From contig NZ_BAFU01000244.1 in NCBI RefSeq assembly GCF_000308495.1, forward strand, positions 27,167 through 91,166: a stretch of 64,000 nucleotides of DNA. The letters are read 5' to 3'. A program made the position numbers and the translations under genes. Below, one piece after another: positions 26,193-35,646 of the stretch. The notes under the pieces were generated by a model. It was given only the letters and a program-made list of their open reading frames with translations. It did no database searches and was not told where the DNA came from. This DNA comes from Nocardia brevicatena NBRC 12119. Lineage in GTDB: Bacteria > Actinomycetota > Actinomycetes > Mycobacteriales > Mycobacteriaceae. How positions within the stretch are numbered: position 1 is the stretch's first letter; each line of letters begins with the position of its first letter.

Positions 26193-27770
26193 ATGAACAC
26201 CACCCAGCCCACTCCCGCGCCCGAAGGCACCCTCGATGTCCTCGTCATCGGCGCCGGTATCTCCGGTATCTACCAGCTCTACCGGCTGGCGCAAACCGAC
26301 CTCTCCTTCGCCGCCGTCGAGGCCGCCGACGGGGTCGGTGGCACCTGGTACTGGAACCGGTACCCCGGCGCTCGGTTCGATTCCGAGTCCTACACCTACG
26401 CCTATTTCTTCTCCAAGGAGCTCCGCGAGGAGTGGTCCTGGTCGGAGCACTTCGCCGGCCAGCCCGAGATCGAGCGCTACCTCAACCATGTGGGGGACCG
26501 ATTCGACCTGCGCAAGCACATCACTTTCGAAACCAGGGTCACGGCCATGGATTTCGATGAGGATACCCATACCTGGCAGGTGACCACCGATCGGGGCGAT
26601 GTCATCCATACCCGCTTCGTGATCACCGGTATCGGCATGCTGTCGGCACCCCAGTTCCCGCCGATCCCGGGTATCGATGACTTCCGCGGTGTCTCGGCGC
26701 ACACCGGGCTGTGGCCGCAGGAGGGAATCGACGTGGCGGGTAAGAAGGTGGCCGTGATCGGCACCGGTTCTTCTGGGGTTCAGCTGATCTCCGAGATCGC
26801 CGGCGACGTACTGTTGCAGGTCGCCGCGGCGGGAATCTGTCATTCCGACCTGCATGTGCTCGAGTCCGAGCGTCCGATGTTTCGCCGTCCCGTGGTGCTC
26901 GGCCACGAAGTGACCGGACGGGTGGTGCAACTGGGTGAGCAGGTCACGGAGTGGTCACTCGGGGACTCGGCGATCGTGCACCTGTGCTGGTCATGTGGTG
27001 AATGCGTCGCATGCCGGCGCGGGGATGACAACCTGTGCGTGGCCACTGGGCGGCGCGCGCAACCGCCCGCGCCCGGGCTCGGTCCCGACGGTGGGATGGC
27101 CGAGTTGATGCGGGTGCCCGCCCGATATCTGGTGCCGCTCGGCGACCTGGACCCGGTGGCCTCGGCCCCTCTCGCGGACGCCGCGATGACGCCCTACCAT
27201 GCCATCCGGCATTCCCGATCCCTGATGCGGCCCGGCGCCATGGCGCTGGTCATCGGCATCGGTGGCCTGGGCCACGTGGGGGTGCAGATACTCGCCACCC
27301 TGGAGGGGGTACAGATCGTGGCCTTGGACGTCGACGAACAGCGGTTGAAGGCTGCTGTCGACCTGGGTGCCCACCACACCGTTGCGGCAGGCCCCGACGC
27401 CGCCGCACAGGTGCTGGAACTCACCGGTGGCCTCGGTGCCGACGTGGTTTTCGACTTCGTCGGCAATACCGCGACCACGGCCACCGCGGTGGACTCGGTC
27501 GCTCCCGGCGGGATCTGTCAGGTGCCGGGGCTCGGTGGCGGCGTCATCCCGGTGCGCGCCGAGGCCAGGACGGGTCGCGGCTGGCCGTGGGGCGCATGGC
27601 TGCGCAGCTCCTACGGGGGTACCCGTGCCGATCTGGAGGCGTGTGTCCGCCTGGCTCACGAAGGCCGCATCGCCATCGAGGTGGAGACTTTTCCCCTCGC
27701 CGATGCATTGGAGGCCTTCCATCGCCTCGCGGCAGGTGAGGTCCGCGGTCGCGCGGTACTGGTGCCCTGA
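26193..27770 (+). CDS. in-frame chimera: BVMO N-terminal half fused to zinc alcohol dehydrogenase
   Basis: A 525-residue uninterrupted frame. Residues 1-203 are the FAD half of a Baeyer-Villiger monooxygenase: GAGISG (20-25), GGTWYWNRYPGARFD, fingerprint FRGVSAHTGLWP (164-175), and the start of the NADPH domain (IGTGSSG, 189-195). At about 203-206 (SEIAGDV) it switches to a medium-chain alcohol dehydrogenase lacking only its first 25-30 residues: Cys216 and His238-Glu239 for catalytic zinc, Cys268/271/274/282 for structural zinc, GIGGLG (355-360) for NAD. The junction is most simply a deletion that removed the rest of the BVMO gene and the ADH start. The BVMO half cannot work; the ADH half might. 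Confidence 0.88.
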   Translation: MNTTQPTPAPEGTLDVLVIGAGISGIYQLYRLAQTDLSFAAVEAADGVGGTWYWNRYPGARFDSESYTYAYFFSKELREEWSWSEHFAGQPEIERYLNHVGDRFDLRKHITFETRVTAMDFDEDTHTWQVTTDRGDVIHTRFVITGIGMLSAPQFPPIPGIDDFRGVSAHTGLWPQEGIDVAGKKVAVIGTGSSGVQLISEIAGDVLLQVAAAGICHSDLHVLESERPMFRRPVVLGHEVTGRVVQLGEQVTEWSLGDSAIVHLCWSCGECVACRRGDDNLCVATGRRAQPPAPGLGPDGGMAELMRVPARYLVPLGDLDPVASAPLADAAMTPYHAIRHSRSLMRPGAMALVIGIGGLGHVGVQILATLEGVQIVALDVDEQRLKAAVDLGAHHTVAAGPDAAAQVLELTGGLGADVVFDFVGNTATTATAVDSVAPGGICQVPGLGGGVIPVRAEARTGRGWPWGAWLRSSYGGTRADLEACVRLAHEGRIAIEVETFPLADALEAFHRLAAGEVRGRAVLVP

Positions 27771-28100
27771 GGTGCTGACCAGCGTGACTGTGCCGGTAAG
27801 GGGAGTTTCCGGGTCCGGCGGATCGCCGAACCCCACCTCCTGGGTGACCACGAACAGACAGTGCCGTACCACACCGCCTGCCGTGCCGGCCACAGCGCCG
27901 AGGAGCCGGTGATACCGGCGCGCAAAGTGGTGAACACGTCCTCGATCCCGGGTCTCTACGGCAACCCGGGGCGGCTCGACCCCGTAGCCCGTCGAGGGTC
28001 ACCGACCGTTCGATGTGGCGTCCTCTGCGTTGCTGCTCCTGCGTCGGTTCGGCCGGCCAATGGTTGTCACGGCCGACCAGGCCGATGAGGGGACCGGGTG
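27771..28100. other. no gene seen
   Basis: About 330 bases after the chimera. The open frames in all phases are short and arginine-rich. No recognisable gene or site was found. Confidence 0.4.
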
Positions 28101-28562
28101 TCATTCGAGCGCGTGGTGCAGGTGTTCGTGCTGCGCGGTCGGGTACGGTTGCACGGTTCGCAGGCAGTATGGGAGGGCCGCAGGCCCGGCACGGCCTCGA
28201 AGCCGTCGAAGACAGCGCGGTACTGCTGACGGTCGCGAAGTAACCGCCCACCGGGCCGGCTCGCCGCCGATCACCACAGCCCGTGGGCCTGCGCTGTAGG
28301 ACCGCGGGGCGCACCGCGGCAACCAGACCAAGGCGCCGGGATCCGGGTCGAGGCCACCCGGCTCCGTGGCCACTGTGCCCGTCCCGGCCAGGACGTGCAC
28401 CAAGGTGTCCACCGCGGGGCCCGGATGAGGCGAGGTGCTCGTGCAGGACGCCAAGGTGACGATGGTGGCGTCGAGATCGTGGCGACGCTGGATCGGCAAT
28501 GACCACACCGTCGGTGCCTGGCCCATCTGGCCATGACCGGCCCGCAGCCCCCACGCACGCAC
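28101..28562 (-). pseudogene. possible cupin-domain remnant
   Basis: The frame contains DLDATIVTLASCTSTSPHPG and VDTLVHVLAGTGTVATEPGG followed by PGALVWLPRCAPRSY, which has the spacing of a cupin barrel in which key histidines are lost or shifted. The rest of the frame looks non-coding. It lies directly beside the Tn3 transposase relic. Confidence 0.35.
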
Positions 28563-28629
28563 CGTGAACCGTCTCGGATGTGGGCCGCAAGATTATCGAA
28601 CAGCATGTGCCGCGCCGTGACCGAGCCTG

Positions 28630-28931
28630 TCATGGCGAGAGGGCGAGGCACCAGGCTTGTTCGGTCTGGCCCTCCAAATGCCGGACGTGGATCATGCCCT
28701 CGTGGGCATACAGCAGGCCCCGGCGTAGCGCGTGCAGGGATTCGCCCATATTGAGCTGACGGGAGATCTTGCGCCGATGGTCCGGGTCGGACAGACACTT
28801 CGCGGCGTAGATCGTGCGGCGCATCGCCCCGTACTCTTTGAGCGCTGCCGCCCGGACGCGGACAGCTTGCCGACCAGCAGCGAGGCGGTGGCATGCCTGG
28901 ACTTCAGTGATCCGGCCAGACGCAGGAGATC
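28630..28931 (-). pseudogene. Tn3-family transposase fragment
   Basis: DLLRLAGSLKSRHATASLLV in one frame, then after a frameshift LKEYGAMRRTIYAAK, KISRQLNMGESLHALRR and HLEGQTEQAWCLAL in another, reproduce the C-terminal region of Tn3-type TnpA. Both ends are missing. It shows that a transposon once lay next to the terpene-synthase gene. Confidence 0.85.
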
Positions 28932-29145
28932 GTCTGATCCAGGTGGTGGGCCGGCGGTGGAAGGTCGGACACCCGGGCATCGGCAGACACGTCCACCGGG
29001 TGCCTACCGACACTCACGTGGATCCATCCATCGGGTGCGGAGAAGTCAAACACCGGTTCCGCCAACTTTTTTCGTGTGAGGGTGGTGGAATGATCTTGTT
29101 CGACGGTGTTGTGGACCAGTGATGTACCCAGTCAGGAGCGTGCGC

Positions 29146-31158
29146 GTGCCCGGTGAAATCGATTCCGCTGTCTTCCCCCATCTGGAGGCGGACCTGGACC
29201 GTGTCCGTGATGTTCTCGGGCCCGTGCAGTTTCCGGGCCGGCCGGAGCTGGCGGCACTCACCGACCAAGGCCCGGACACGTCGCGGCGCCTCGTACGTCC
29301 GACGTTGACGTTGCTGTCATATTACCTGCTCACCGATCCCGCGACACCGGCCGACGAGCGGGCGGTGCGCGCCGCTGCCGCGGTGGAGTTGCTGCATCTG
29401 GGGTCGCTGTATCACGACGACGTCATCGATCACGCCTATGAGCGTCGGGGTCGCCCCAGCGCGAACGCGGTGTGGGGGTCGCATATGGCCGTGCTGGGCG
29501 GGGACTCGGTGACAGTGGAGGGTATGCACCTGCTGATCGAACTCGGCCGACGTGAAGCACTGGCGGCGACGGTCGCGAGCAAGCAGATGTGTGCGGGCAT
29601 GGTGATCGAGGCCGCCGACCTCTACGAGGCGTCGCGCACCGAGCAGGCCTACCTGGCCGCGATCGACGGCAAGACCGCAGCGATCCTGTCGCTGGCCTGC
29701 CGGGTCGGCGCCATGCAGGCCGGGCAACCCGAGGACCACGAGGAGGCGCTGGCGCGGTTCGGCCGGGACTTCGGGCTGGCCTACCAGCTCTATGACGACA
29801 TCTACGATCTGACCTCGACCGCCGAGGAAATGGGCAAACCGGTCAACGCCGATCTGGTCGAGGGCGTCTATACCCTGCCTGTGATCCGCACGGCCGCCCG
29901 CGACCGTGATCTTGCCCGCCTGTTGCGCAGAGGGATGACGGTCGAGGAGGCCGCCCGCGTCCGGGAGCTGGTCCTTGCCTCCGGCGCCGTGGGCGAGGCG
30001 CACAGGGTGGCCGAGGAATTCATGGACCGGGCCGCCGGCCAACTCGCCGCCGTGGCCGTCGACCCGCGCGCAGGCCACGCGATGACCGCCTACACCCGGT
30101 CCATACTCGACCGGCGAACTGCTCGCCCGACCGGGTCATCGATGTCAGCACAGGTCGACGATCATAACTTCTCGTCGCAGGTCACGTCATGGGTGAGGAG
30201 TTGGTTGGTGGACACCGGCCTTGCCGCCTCCGCGGCCGAGTTGGACCACCGCCGGTGGGCAGGGGCGTTTCAGCTAATGGCAGCCTTGACCCCAGCCTTG
30301 GGCCCCGCGGATACCGTCCAGAAACAAGCCGTCTTCAGTATGGGCATGCTCTGCATTGTATGGGACGACCTGTTCGAGGACCCGCAGCTGCGGGACCCGC
30401 AAGCCATCACCGCGCTGAGGCGTGGCCTGGTGGCAACACTGCGCCAGGACCCGGACAAACCGTGGCGGCACGGCGCGCTCCCGACAGCGTGGGCGAGTGT
30501 GTGGCCACGCCTGCGCGAGGGTCGCAGCGCCTGCTGGCAGCAGCAGTTCCTCGACGGCCTCGAGGAATGGTTCGAAGCCTGCGAACGCGAAGCGAACCAT
30601 CGCATCACCGGCTACATCCCCTCGGTGGCCGACTATCTGCCGCTGCGGAGAGCGACCAGCGGGTTCGATGTCTTCCTCGCCGTCCTGGAGGCGTACCAGG
30701 ACCTCGAATTGCCGCCGAAGCTGCGCAGCCACCCCGTGATCCGCCGTTTCGAGGAACTCGCCTTCTTTGTGGCGTTCGTGGAGAACGACCTGGTGGGATT
30801 CGATCAGGACGAGGCCGACCAGGTCCCCTACAACCTGGTCCGGGCGATCCGCCACGAGAACGGATGCAGCCGTAGCGAAGCCATCGAGCAGGTGCAGCGC
30901 CGGCTCGCGGATCACCGCGCCCAGCTCGACGCGGTGATCCGCTACATTCCCGCGCTGCTGCGCATCCTTCCCGGCCTGTCCGGGCAGGGGAAGAAGTACG
31001 CGGCGCTCTTCGAAACCATGACGAATATGGCGCTGTCGGTGCCGCAGAGCGATCGGCACACGCAAACCTCCGCTTCCGGAGGGCCGGAGCCGGACTTGGA
31101 ACGACTGCGCTGTGAGGTCTACTACCCGGCCGCCGAGCCGGCTCACACCGCGTCGTAG
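29146..31158 (+). CDS. bifunctional polyprenyl diphosphate synthase - class I terpene cyclase
   Basis: A 670-residue two-enzyme fusion. Residues 1-325 are an E-polyprenyl diphosphate synthase with DDVID (91-95, followed by the RRGRPSANAVWG element) and DDIYD (217-221). The residue five before the first motif is Gly86, small, which permits a long product. Residues 338-640 are a class I terpene cyclase: DDLFE (407-411), pyrophosphate-sensor Arg501 exactly 46 residues before NDLVGFDQD (Asn547, Asp548; Ser replaced by Gly551, Glu by Asp555), and SDRH (Arg637) in place of the terminal RY. The start is the GTG at 29146 with AGGAG 7 bases upstream; a GTG at 29119 in frame lacks such a site. It stands alone between mobile-element relics. 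It is inferred to make a prenyl diphosphate and cyclise it. Confidence 0.88.
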   Translation: MPGEIDSAVFPHLEADLDRVRDVLGPVQFPGRPELAALTDQGPDTSRRLVRPTLTLLSYYLLTDPATPADERAVRAAAAVELLHLGSLYHDDVIDHAYERRGRPSANAVWGSHMAVLGGDSVTVEGMHLLIELGRREALAATVASKQMCAGMVIEAADLYEASRTEQAYLAAIDGKTAAILSLACRVGAMQAGQPEDHEEALARFGRDFGLAYQLYDDIYDLTSTAEEMGKPVNADLVEGVYTLPVIRTAARDRDLARLLRRGMTVEEAARVRELVLASGAVGEAHRVAEEFMDRAAGQLAAVAVDPRAGHAMTAYTRSILDRRTARPTGSSMSAQVDDHNFSSQVTSWVRSWLVDTGLAASAAELDHRRWAGAFQLMAALTPALGPADTVQKQAVFSMGMLCIVWDDLFEDPQLRDPQAITALRRGLVATLRQDPDKPWRHGALPTAWASVWPRLREGRSACWQQQFLDGLEEWFEACEREANHRITGYIPSVADYLPLRRATSGFDVFLAVLEAYQDLELPPKLRSHPVIRRFEELAFFVAFVENDLVGFDQDEADQVPYNLVRAIRHENGCSRSEAIEQVQRRLADHRAQLDAVIRYIPALLRILPGLSGQGKKYAALFETMTNMALSVPQSDRHTQTSASGGPEPDLERLRCEVYYPAAEPAHTAS

Positions 31159-31934
31159 TTCTGCGTTGCCGGCGAAGCGGGTTGTCCCGCGCGAGTCACC
31201 AGGTGGTGCTCATGCGGGACACCGGTCAATGCTTCGCCGGCTGTCCGAGCACGCCGATCGGCATCGTGGCCCCAAGGACGAACGGGTGCGCAGGTGGTTA
31301 CACCATATCCACCCGATTTTCGGCGAAAACTACGACTACCCCGGTTACTGTGACCATGACCTCCGGCGGCGAACTCGGTGACACCACAGTCTGGCGCCAC
31401 GTCGGCCCCGACCGACGTCGCCGTCTACCGCAATACTCGCGGCGAGCCCGTCGAGCACCGGGATGTGGGTATCTCGTGCGGCGGGTGTCGGCCTCACAGT
31501 TACTGCGGTTCCCAGCCGAAGTAGCTGCAGCGCCGCCCTTCCAGACGCCGAGTTTGTCGGCCTGTTGTCGGGTCGGCTTCACGTCGTAGAGTAGGTCGAG
31601 GTTGATGGCGATGGCGGTGGCGCTGCCGTATCCACAACTGAGTACCGGCCCGGTCGGCATACGGCCTCGTGGATGTAGTTTCGCATATCGGCGTGGGGCC
31701 GTCGGAGTCGTCGGCTCGCCGTCTCATCGCCGAGGCGTTGGGTGCGACCCGGCTTCCGCGCCGCACACCCGATCCCGAGAGAGCTGGATTGAGGGTTGAG
31801 CGCCAACAGGTCTGACCGGCGAGAGAACACCATGATCGCGGTCTTCCTCGGCATCTTTCGGGCCGCCACCCAAGATACGGCGAACAAACACCTCCGAGGA
31901 GCCGACCCTGATTGCTGGATGACACCGCCGGCGT
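31159..31934. other. no gene seen
   Basis: A 776-base stretch with short, mutually contradictory frames. Near 31280-31350 one plus frame reads VVTPYPPDFRRK, reminiscent of the first residues of an IS3-type OrfA, but it ends at once. Nothing else supported. Confidence 0.4.
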
Positions 31935-32180
31935 CTATTCCGTACGCCGAATCGCCCGTGTCACAAGCCAACCAAGGTAGATTGCCGACGCTACGAAGCC
32001 GACAGCATAGGACGACACCGAACTGTCTTCATCGCCGAATAGCAGCCCGACAACAAGGCCCACGATAATGGTGCCGGTAATCAGGGTGAGCACTCCGCCT
32101 ATCACCCACCCGACGATCCGGGCCGGAGTCCACCTGTTCGCCGCCCCGGCCGGACGTGATCGATCTGAGAGTCCGCTCAT
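31935..32180 (-). CDS. small two-helix membrane protein
   Basis: Eighty-one residues starting at the ATG 32180. Two hydrophobic helices are evident (IVGWVIGGVLTLITGTIIVG running on to LVVGLLF, and YAVGFVASAIYLGWLVTRA), separated by GDEDSS, with a basic C-terminus IRRTE. Codon use fits coding. No family recognised. It is an isolated gene in a decayed region. Confidence 0.55.
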   Translation of the reverse strand: MSGLSDRSRPAGAANRWTPARIVGWVIGGVLTLITGTIIVGLVVGLLFGDEDSSVSSYAVGFVASAIYLGWLVTRAIRRTE

Positions 32181-33373
32181 CCGACAGACCCTACCCACGG
32201 CATCGGGGACCGGTCCCGGACGTGGAACTCGCCGACCGGGCCCCACCTACCTGTTGCACGACACCAACCCTCCCGTCCTGATCATTATCAGCCAGGGCAT
32301 GGATCCAATAGGATTGCCGGACAACAGTTCTGACCGGTATAGAACGGTCGACGGAGAAGACCTCCGCAATGCGGAGGTCCGGTCATCCCGATTGAAACCG
32401 AGGTGGAAGTGCTGACCGAAGGCAGCCTCGATGCCGATTGCGAGATCCGGATACTGCGAAGGCTGGATGGGAAGCCGGTATGTACGCCGCAGTCCGGCAC
32501 GCGCATTCCGCGGGATAGGGAATTTCCGCGTCGGCCGCCGATGGCCACGGCCGGGCAGCTGCAGCGCCACCGCGCGTCAAGGAAGCGTGGTAGCGGTTGA
32601 CGAAGCCGCTACTCTTCGCAGCCAGGGCTCCGGATCCCGCCGGCTCCATCGAGCTTCGGCATCACCACCACCGACTGGCCTGAGAAGCGATTGAAGAACG
32701 CCGCGACCTGTTCGTCCTGAGCGGTACATCGTGTCGACGTCAGCTTCCCGGGCCAGGCGTGAACGGTTATGGATCCTCTCGTCTACACATGTGTTTCGAC
32801 CCTGAAAGTGCCCCTGGGCACCGTGACACCGGTTCGCGAGGTTGTCGGTGGTGCGGAAATATCCTGTCGCGTGTGCGGGTCCTGCACACGTCCGACTGGC
32901 ATATCGGAGGGGTCGGCTGGGCCTACCTGGCCATGGAAGCCACAGCGCTCACGAGTTGACTCGTCTGCGTCAACATAGCGGAGATGTCCCTCGCCCGATA
33001 GCAGTACGAACCGGTCCAGATCAGAACGACCAGTAGGCACCTCGCTCGCGCTCCAGCGGCGGGACCATCTCGAACCCCTTGCCGGTCAATCCGCCGAAGG
33101 TGTGCACGGATGGCCGAGAACACACCGTCGTCGACGCTGGCTCGGTCACCCCGCCGGGCCGGATTCGCCGAACCACTCCTCCAATTGAACTGATAAACGC
33201 GATACTGGGAACGCATGGCGCTGACGCTGGTCCGCCGGGCATCGGATGGAAGACAACGACGCGGAGGTTCCTGTGCGGCAACGGCACTCCCGGCGCCCTA
33301 CCGGTGAACTCACCTACGGCCACGACCAGAGCGTAACGAAGACACCCGACGGGTGAGGATGACGTGCTGCCGG
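32181..33373. other. gene-poor stretch with a tiny SbcD-like relic
   Basis: Almost 1.2 kb without a convincing gene. At 32873 the frame GTG-CGG-GTC reads VRVLHTSDWHIGG, identical in pattern to the first residues of SbcD nuclease (RxLHTSDWHIG), but similarity stops after about 13 codons. The rest shows only short arginine-rich frames. Confidence 0.45.
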
Positions 33374-34189
33374 TCAGCTCGATTCGCCGGGCTGGGCCGG
33401 TTTGCCGCGGCGCGGTTTCTGCCGTTGTCGGTAGGACTCGCCCTCGACGACGAGCTCGTAGGCCGCTGATCGGAGCCGGTCCATCGCGGACTGCGCCGGC
33501 AGCGGGTCGGCCATCATGGTGAGGATTTCCGGTGGTTCCCGGTTGCTGGTGATCACGGTGGAGGCTTTGCGGTGACGTTCGACGATCAGTTCGTAGAAGT
33601 CGTTGGTCTCGGGTGCCTCGAACCGGTGCAGGGCCAGGTCATCGACGATCAGCAGGTCGACGCGGTGCAGTTTGCGCATCTCGTCGTCGTAGCTGCCGTC
33701 GAGGCGGGCGCCGTGGAGACGTTTGAACAGCTTGTCGGCGCGTTCGGTGTGGACGCTGCGGTTGCGGCGGACCGCGATATGTCCCAATGCGTTGGCCGGA
33801 AACGTCTTCCCGACACCGGCCGGGCCCGTGATCAACACGTTGTAGGCGTCGGCGAGGAACCGCAAAGAGGTCAGCTCGGACCAGAGCTCGCGGTCGAAGC
33901 TGACCGCGGTCGAGTCGTCCCAGGCTTGCAGCTACATCTGCGGGTCCAGGTGAGCGACCTTGGCGCGGCGTTGCTCGGAGGCCCGGTCGCGGCGGGCGAC
34001 TTCGTCGGCGAACAGCATCTCCAGGAAATCGTGATGCGGCAGCCGGTTCGACCTGGCCGGCGCGAGTCGTTCGGGCAGAGTGTCGAGCAGCTGGCCGAGC
34101 TCGAGACGTCTCATCAGCGACTTCGGCTCCGGGGAGATCTCGATCGGTTTGGCCGCTGGGGACGTGGCGGGATGACGAGTGGCGCTCAC
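33374..34189 (-). pseudogene. istB: IS21-family IstB ATPase with nonsense codon
   Basis: A GTG at 34189 (overlapping the istA stop as GTGA) begins SATRHPATSPAAKPIEISPE, then LPHHDFLEMLFADEVARRDR. A TAG at 33932-33934 interrupts, after which the same frame resumes with the Walker A motif GPAGVGKTF, Walker B LLIVDDLALHRF and TSNREPPE. About 271 codons in total, normal for IstB. One stop therefore inactivates the transposition helper, unless re-initiation rescues the ATPase domain. Confidence 0.88.
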
Positions 34190-35266
34190 GACGGCGTCCG
34201 GATCGAGAAATCGGTGGTGGAACGAACGAATCGGGACGGAGCCGGCGGCGGCAGCAAGGTCAATTGCCGGCCGGTGCTGCCGCGGGTGAGCATGCGGTCG
34301 ATGACTCCGACGTCGACGACCTCGGCATCGAGGGCGCGGCGGCAGGCGTCGTCGACGGTGTCGGTGCCGTGGCGGCGCACCAGCCCGAGCAGCCGATAGA
34401 CCTGCTACATTTTCGTGCAGGGCAGCGGATGCTCGAGCACCGCTGCCGCGTAGGCGCCGATATAGACACCGTCGGCTTCTGCCCAACGTATTCAGATCCC
34501 GCATCGCATAGGCAGTCAGCTCGCTGGGCAAGTCAGCGGGGTCGGTCTGCCGGCGACCTGCCTCGACACGGGGGATGGACCTTGATCAGCTCACCACGGA
34601 AGTAGAGCTTCACCGTCTGCGTGTCGACCCGCGCGGTCGACCTGTGCCCGACAAGGTCTCCGGGAACGCTGTAGAGGGCCTTGGTGATCTGGACATGCCG
34701 GTCCGGCGCAACCTTCGGATTCACCCAGGTCGGAATATCGAATTTGCCCTCGGGCAGCGGTTTGGGCTTCGGGTGTTCGCCGGTGGTGAATACCTCCGCC
34801 GGCCGAAGTCGACCTGTACCTCGGCGCCCGGTTCGCAATCGGCGACCCGCACCGTCGTGCGCCGCCGACCGGACCCCAATTCCGCCTGCGCGAACCGGTT
34901 CAACGTCCGATACGACACCACCACACCCCGGCGGCCGAGCAGGATGTGGATCTTGGTCAAGGTCAGGCCCTGATCCAGCCACTCCTTGGTCTGCCCGGAG
35001 TGACCGATAAGGGTCTCCCACGCCTCACTCTTGCCGTTCGGGCGTTTCCGGCGGACACCGGTGATCACCGCTGTCAACAGGCCATCGGTCAACTGCTCGA
35101 CACCACTGTCGCGGTCCACACCGCACGACTGCGCTCTCTCGACATACCGGCGCACCGTCTTGCGGTCGGTGCCCGAGAGCCGGGCCACCTCCCGCAACCC
35201 ACGACCCTGCAGCCACAACCGCAGCATCTCCCTGATCTCGATCATCGAAACCTCCCGGTAGCTCAT
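34186..35266 (-). pseudogene. istA: IS21-family IstA transposase with deleted catalytic core
   Basis: The ATG at 35266 opens IEIREMLRLWLQGRGLREVA with GTDRKTVRRYVERA, the IstA DNA-binding domain. The frame proceeds to EVQVDFGR, where the DDE domain should begin, but jumps with a frameshift to EVFTTGEHPKPKPLPEG and DIPTWVNPKVAPDRHVQITK. Another shift leads to the C-terminal frame ending at 34186 (RRHGTDTVDDACRRALDAE). About 150 residues of the catalytic domain are missing. Confidence 0.87.
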
Positions 35267-35313
35267 CTGGCCAATACAGCGGCCGAGCGACCGGGAACCC
35301 CCGCCGCCACGCC

Positions 35314-35412
35314 GGTGGTCCCATACCTGGCAAAACCGCTGGTCAGGTGGTCCCATCAGTGGCAAACAGGGTGGTCCCACGCTCATGGCAAAACAGCTCC
35401 GAAGTGGTCCCT
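35314..35412. repeat. IS21-type terminal repeats (transposase-binding sites)
   Basis: Direct copies of GGTGGTCCCA begin at 35314, 35346 and 35370 and a weaker one (AGTGGTCCC) at 35403; the first three are followed after a few bases by TGGCAAA. Multiple short repeats of this kind mark the ends of IS21 elements, and they lie just outside the istA start. The surrounding 35267-35646 holds no gene. Confidence 0.7.
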
Positions 35413-35646
35413 TCCCCCTGGCAGCCGACAGGTGTGACCCGGGAGTTCCAGTCGGCGTGGGAGCCGGGCCCGCCGCTGGTGGCGGTGATCGAGCCGTCGT
35501 AGCCGAAGTAGCGCGTGTCGGGACACACCGCCACGTCACCCCGTTACCGTGCGGGGGTCGACCACAAAGGACCTGCCTGACGGCCGGCGGGTAAGAGTTC
35601 CCTTGGCAGCCGGTACTGGCGTAGCCCGATTGAGAGGATCTGGACC

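Noticed and set aside
31280-31350. VVTPYPPDFRRK reading as start of an IS3 OrfA
   Set aside because: Only about 12 residues match and the frame stops at once; chance similarity cannot be excluded.
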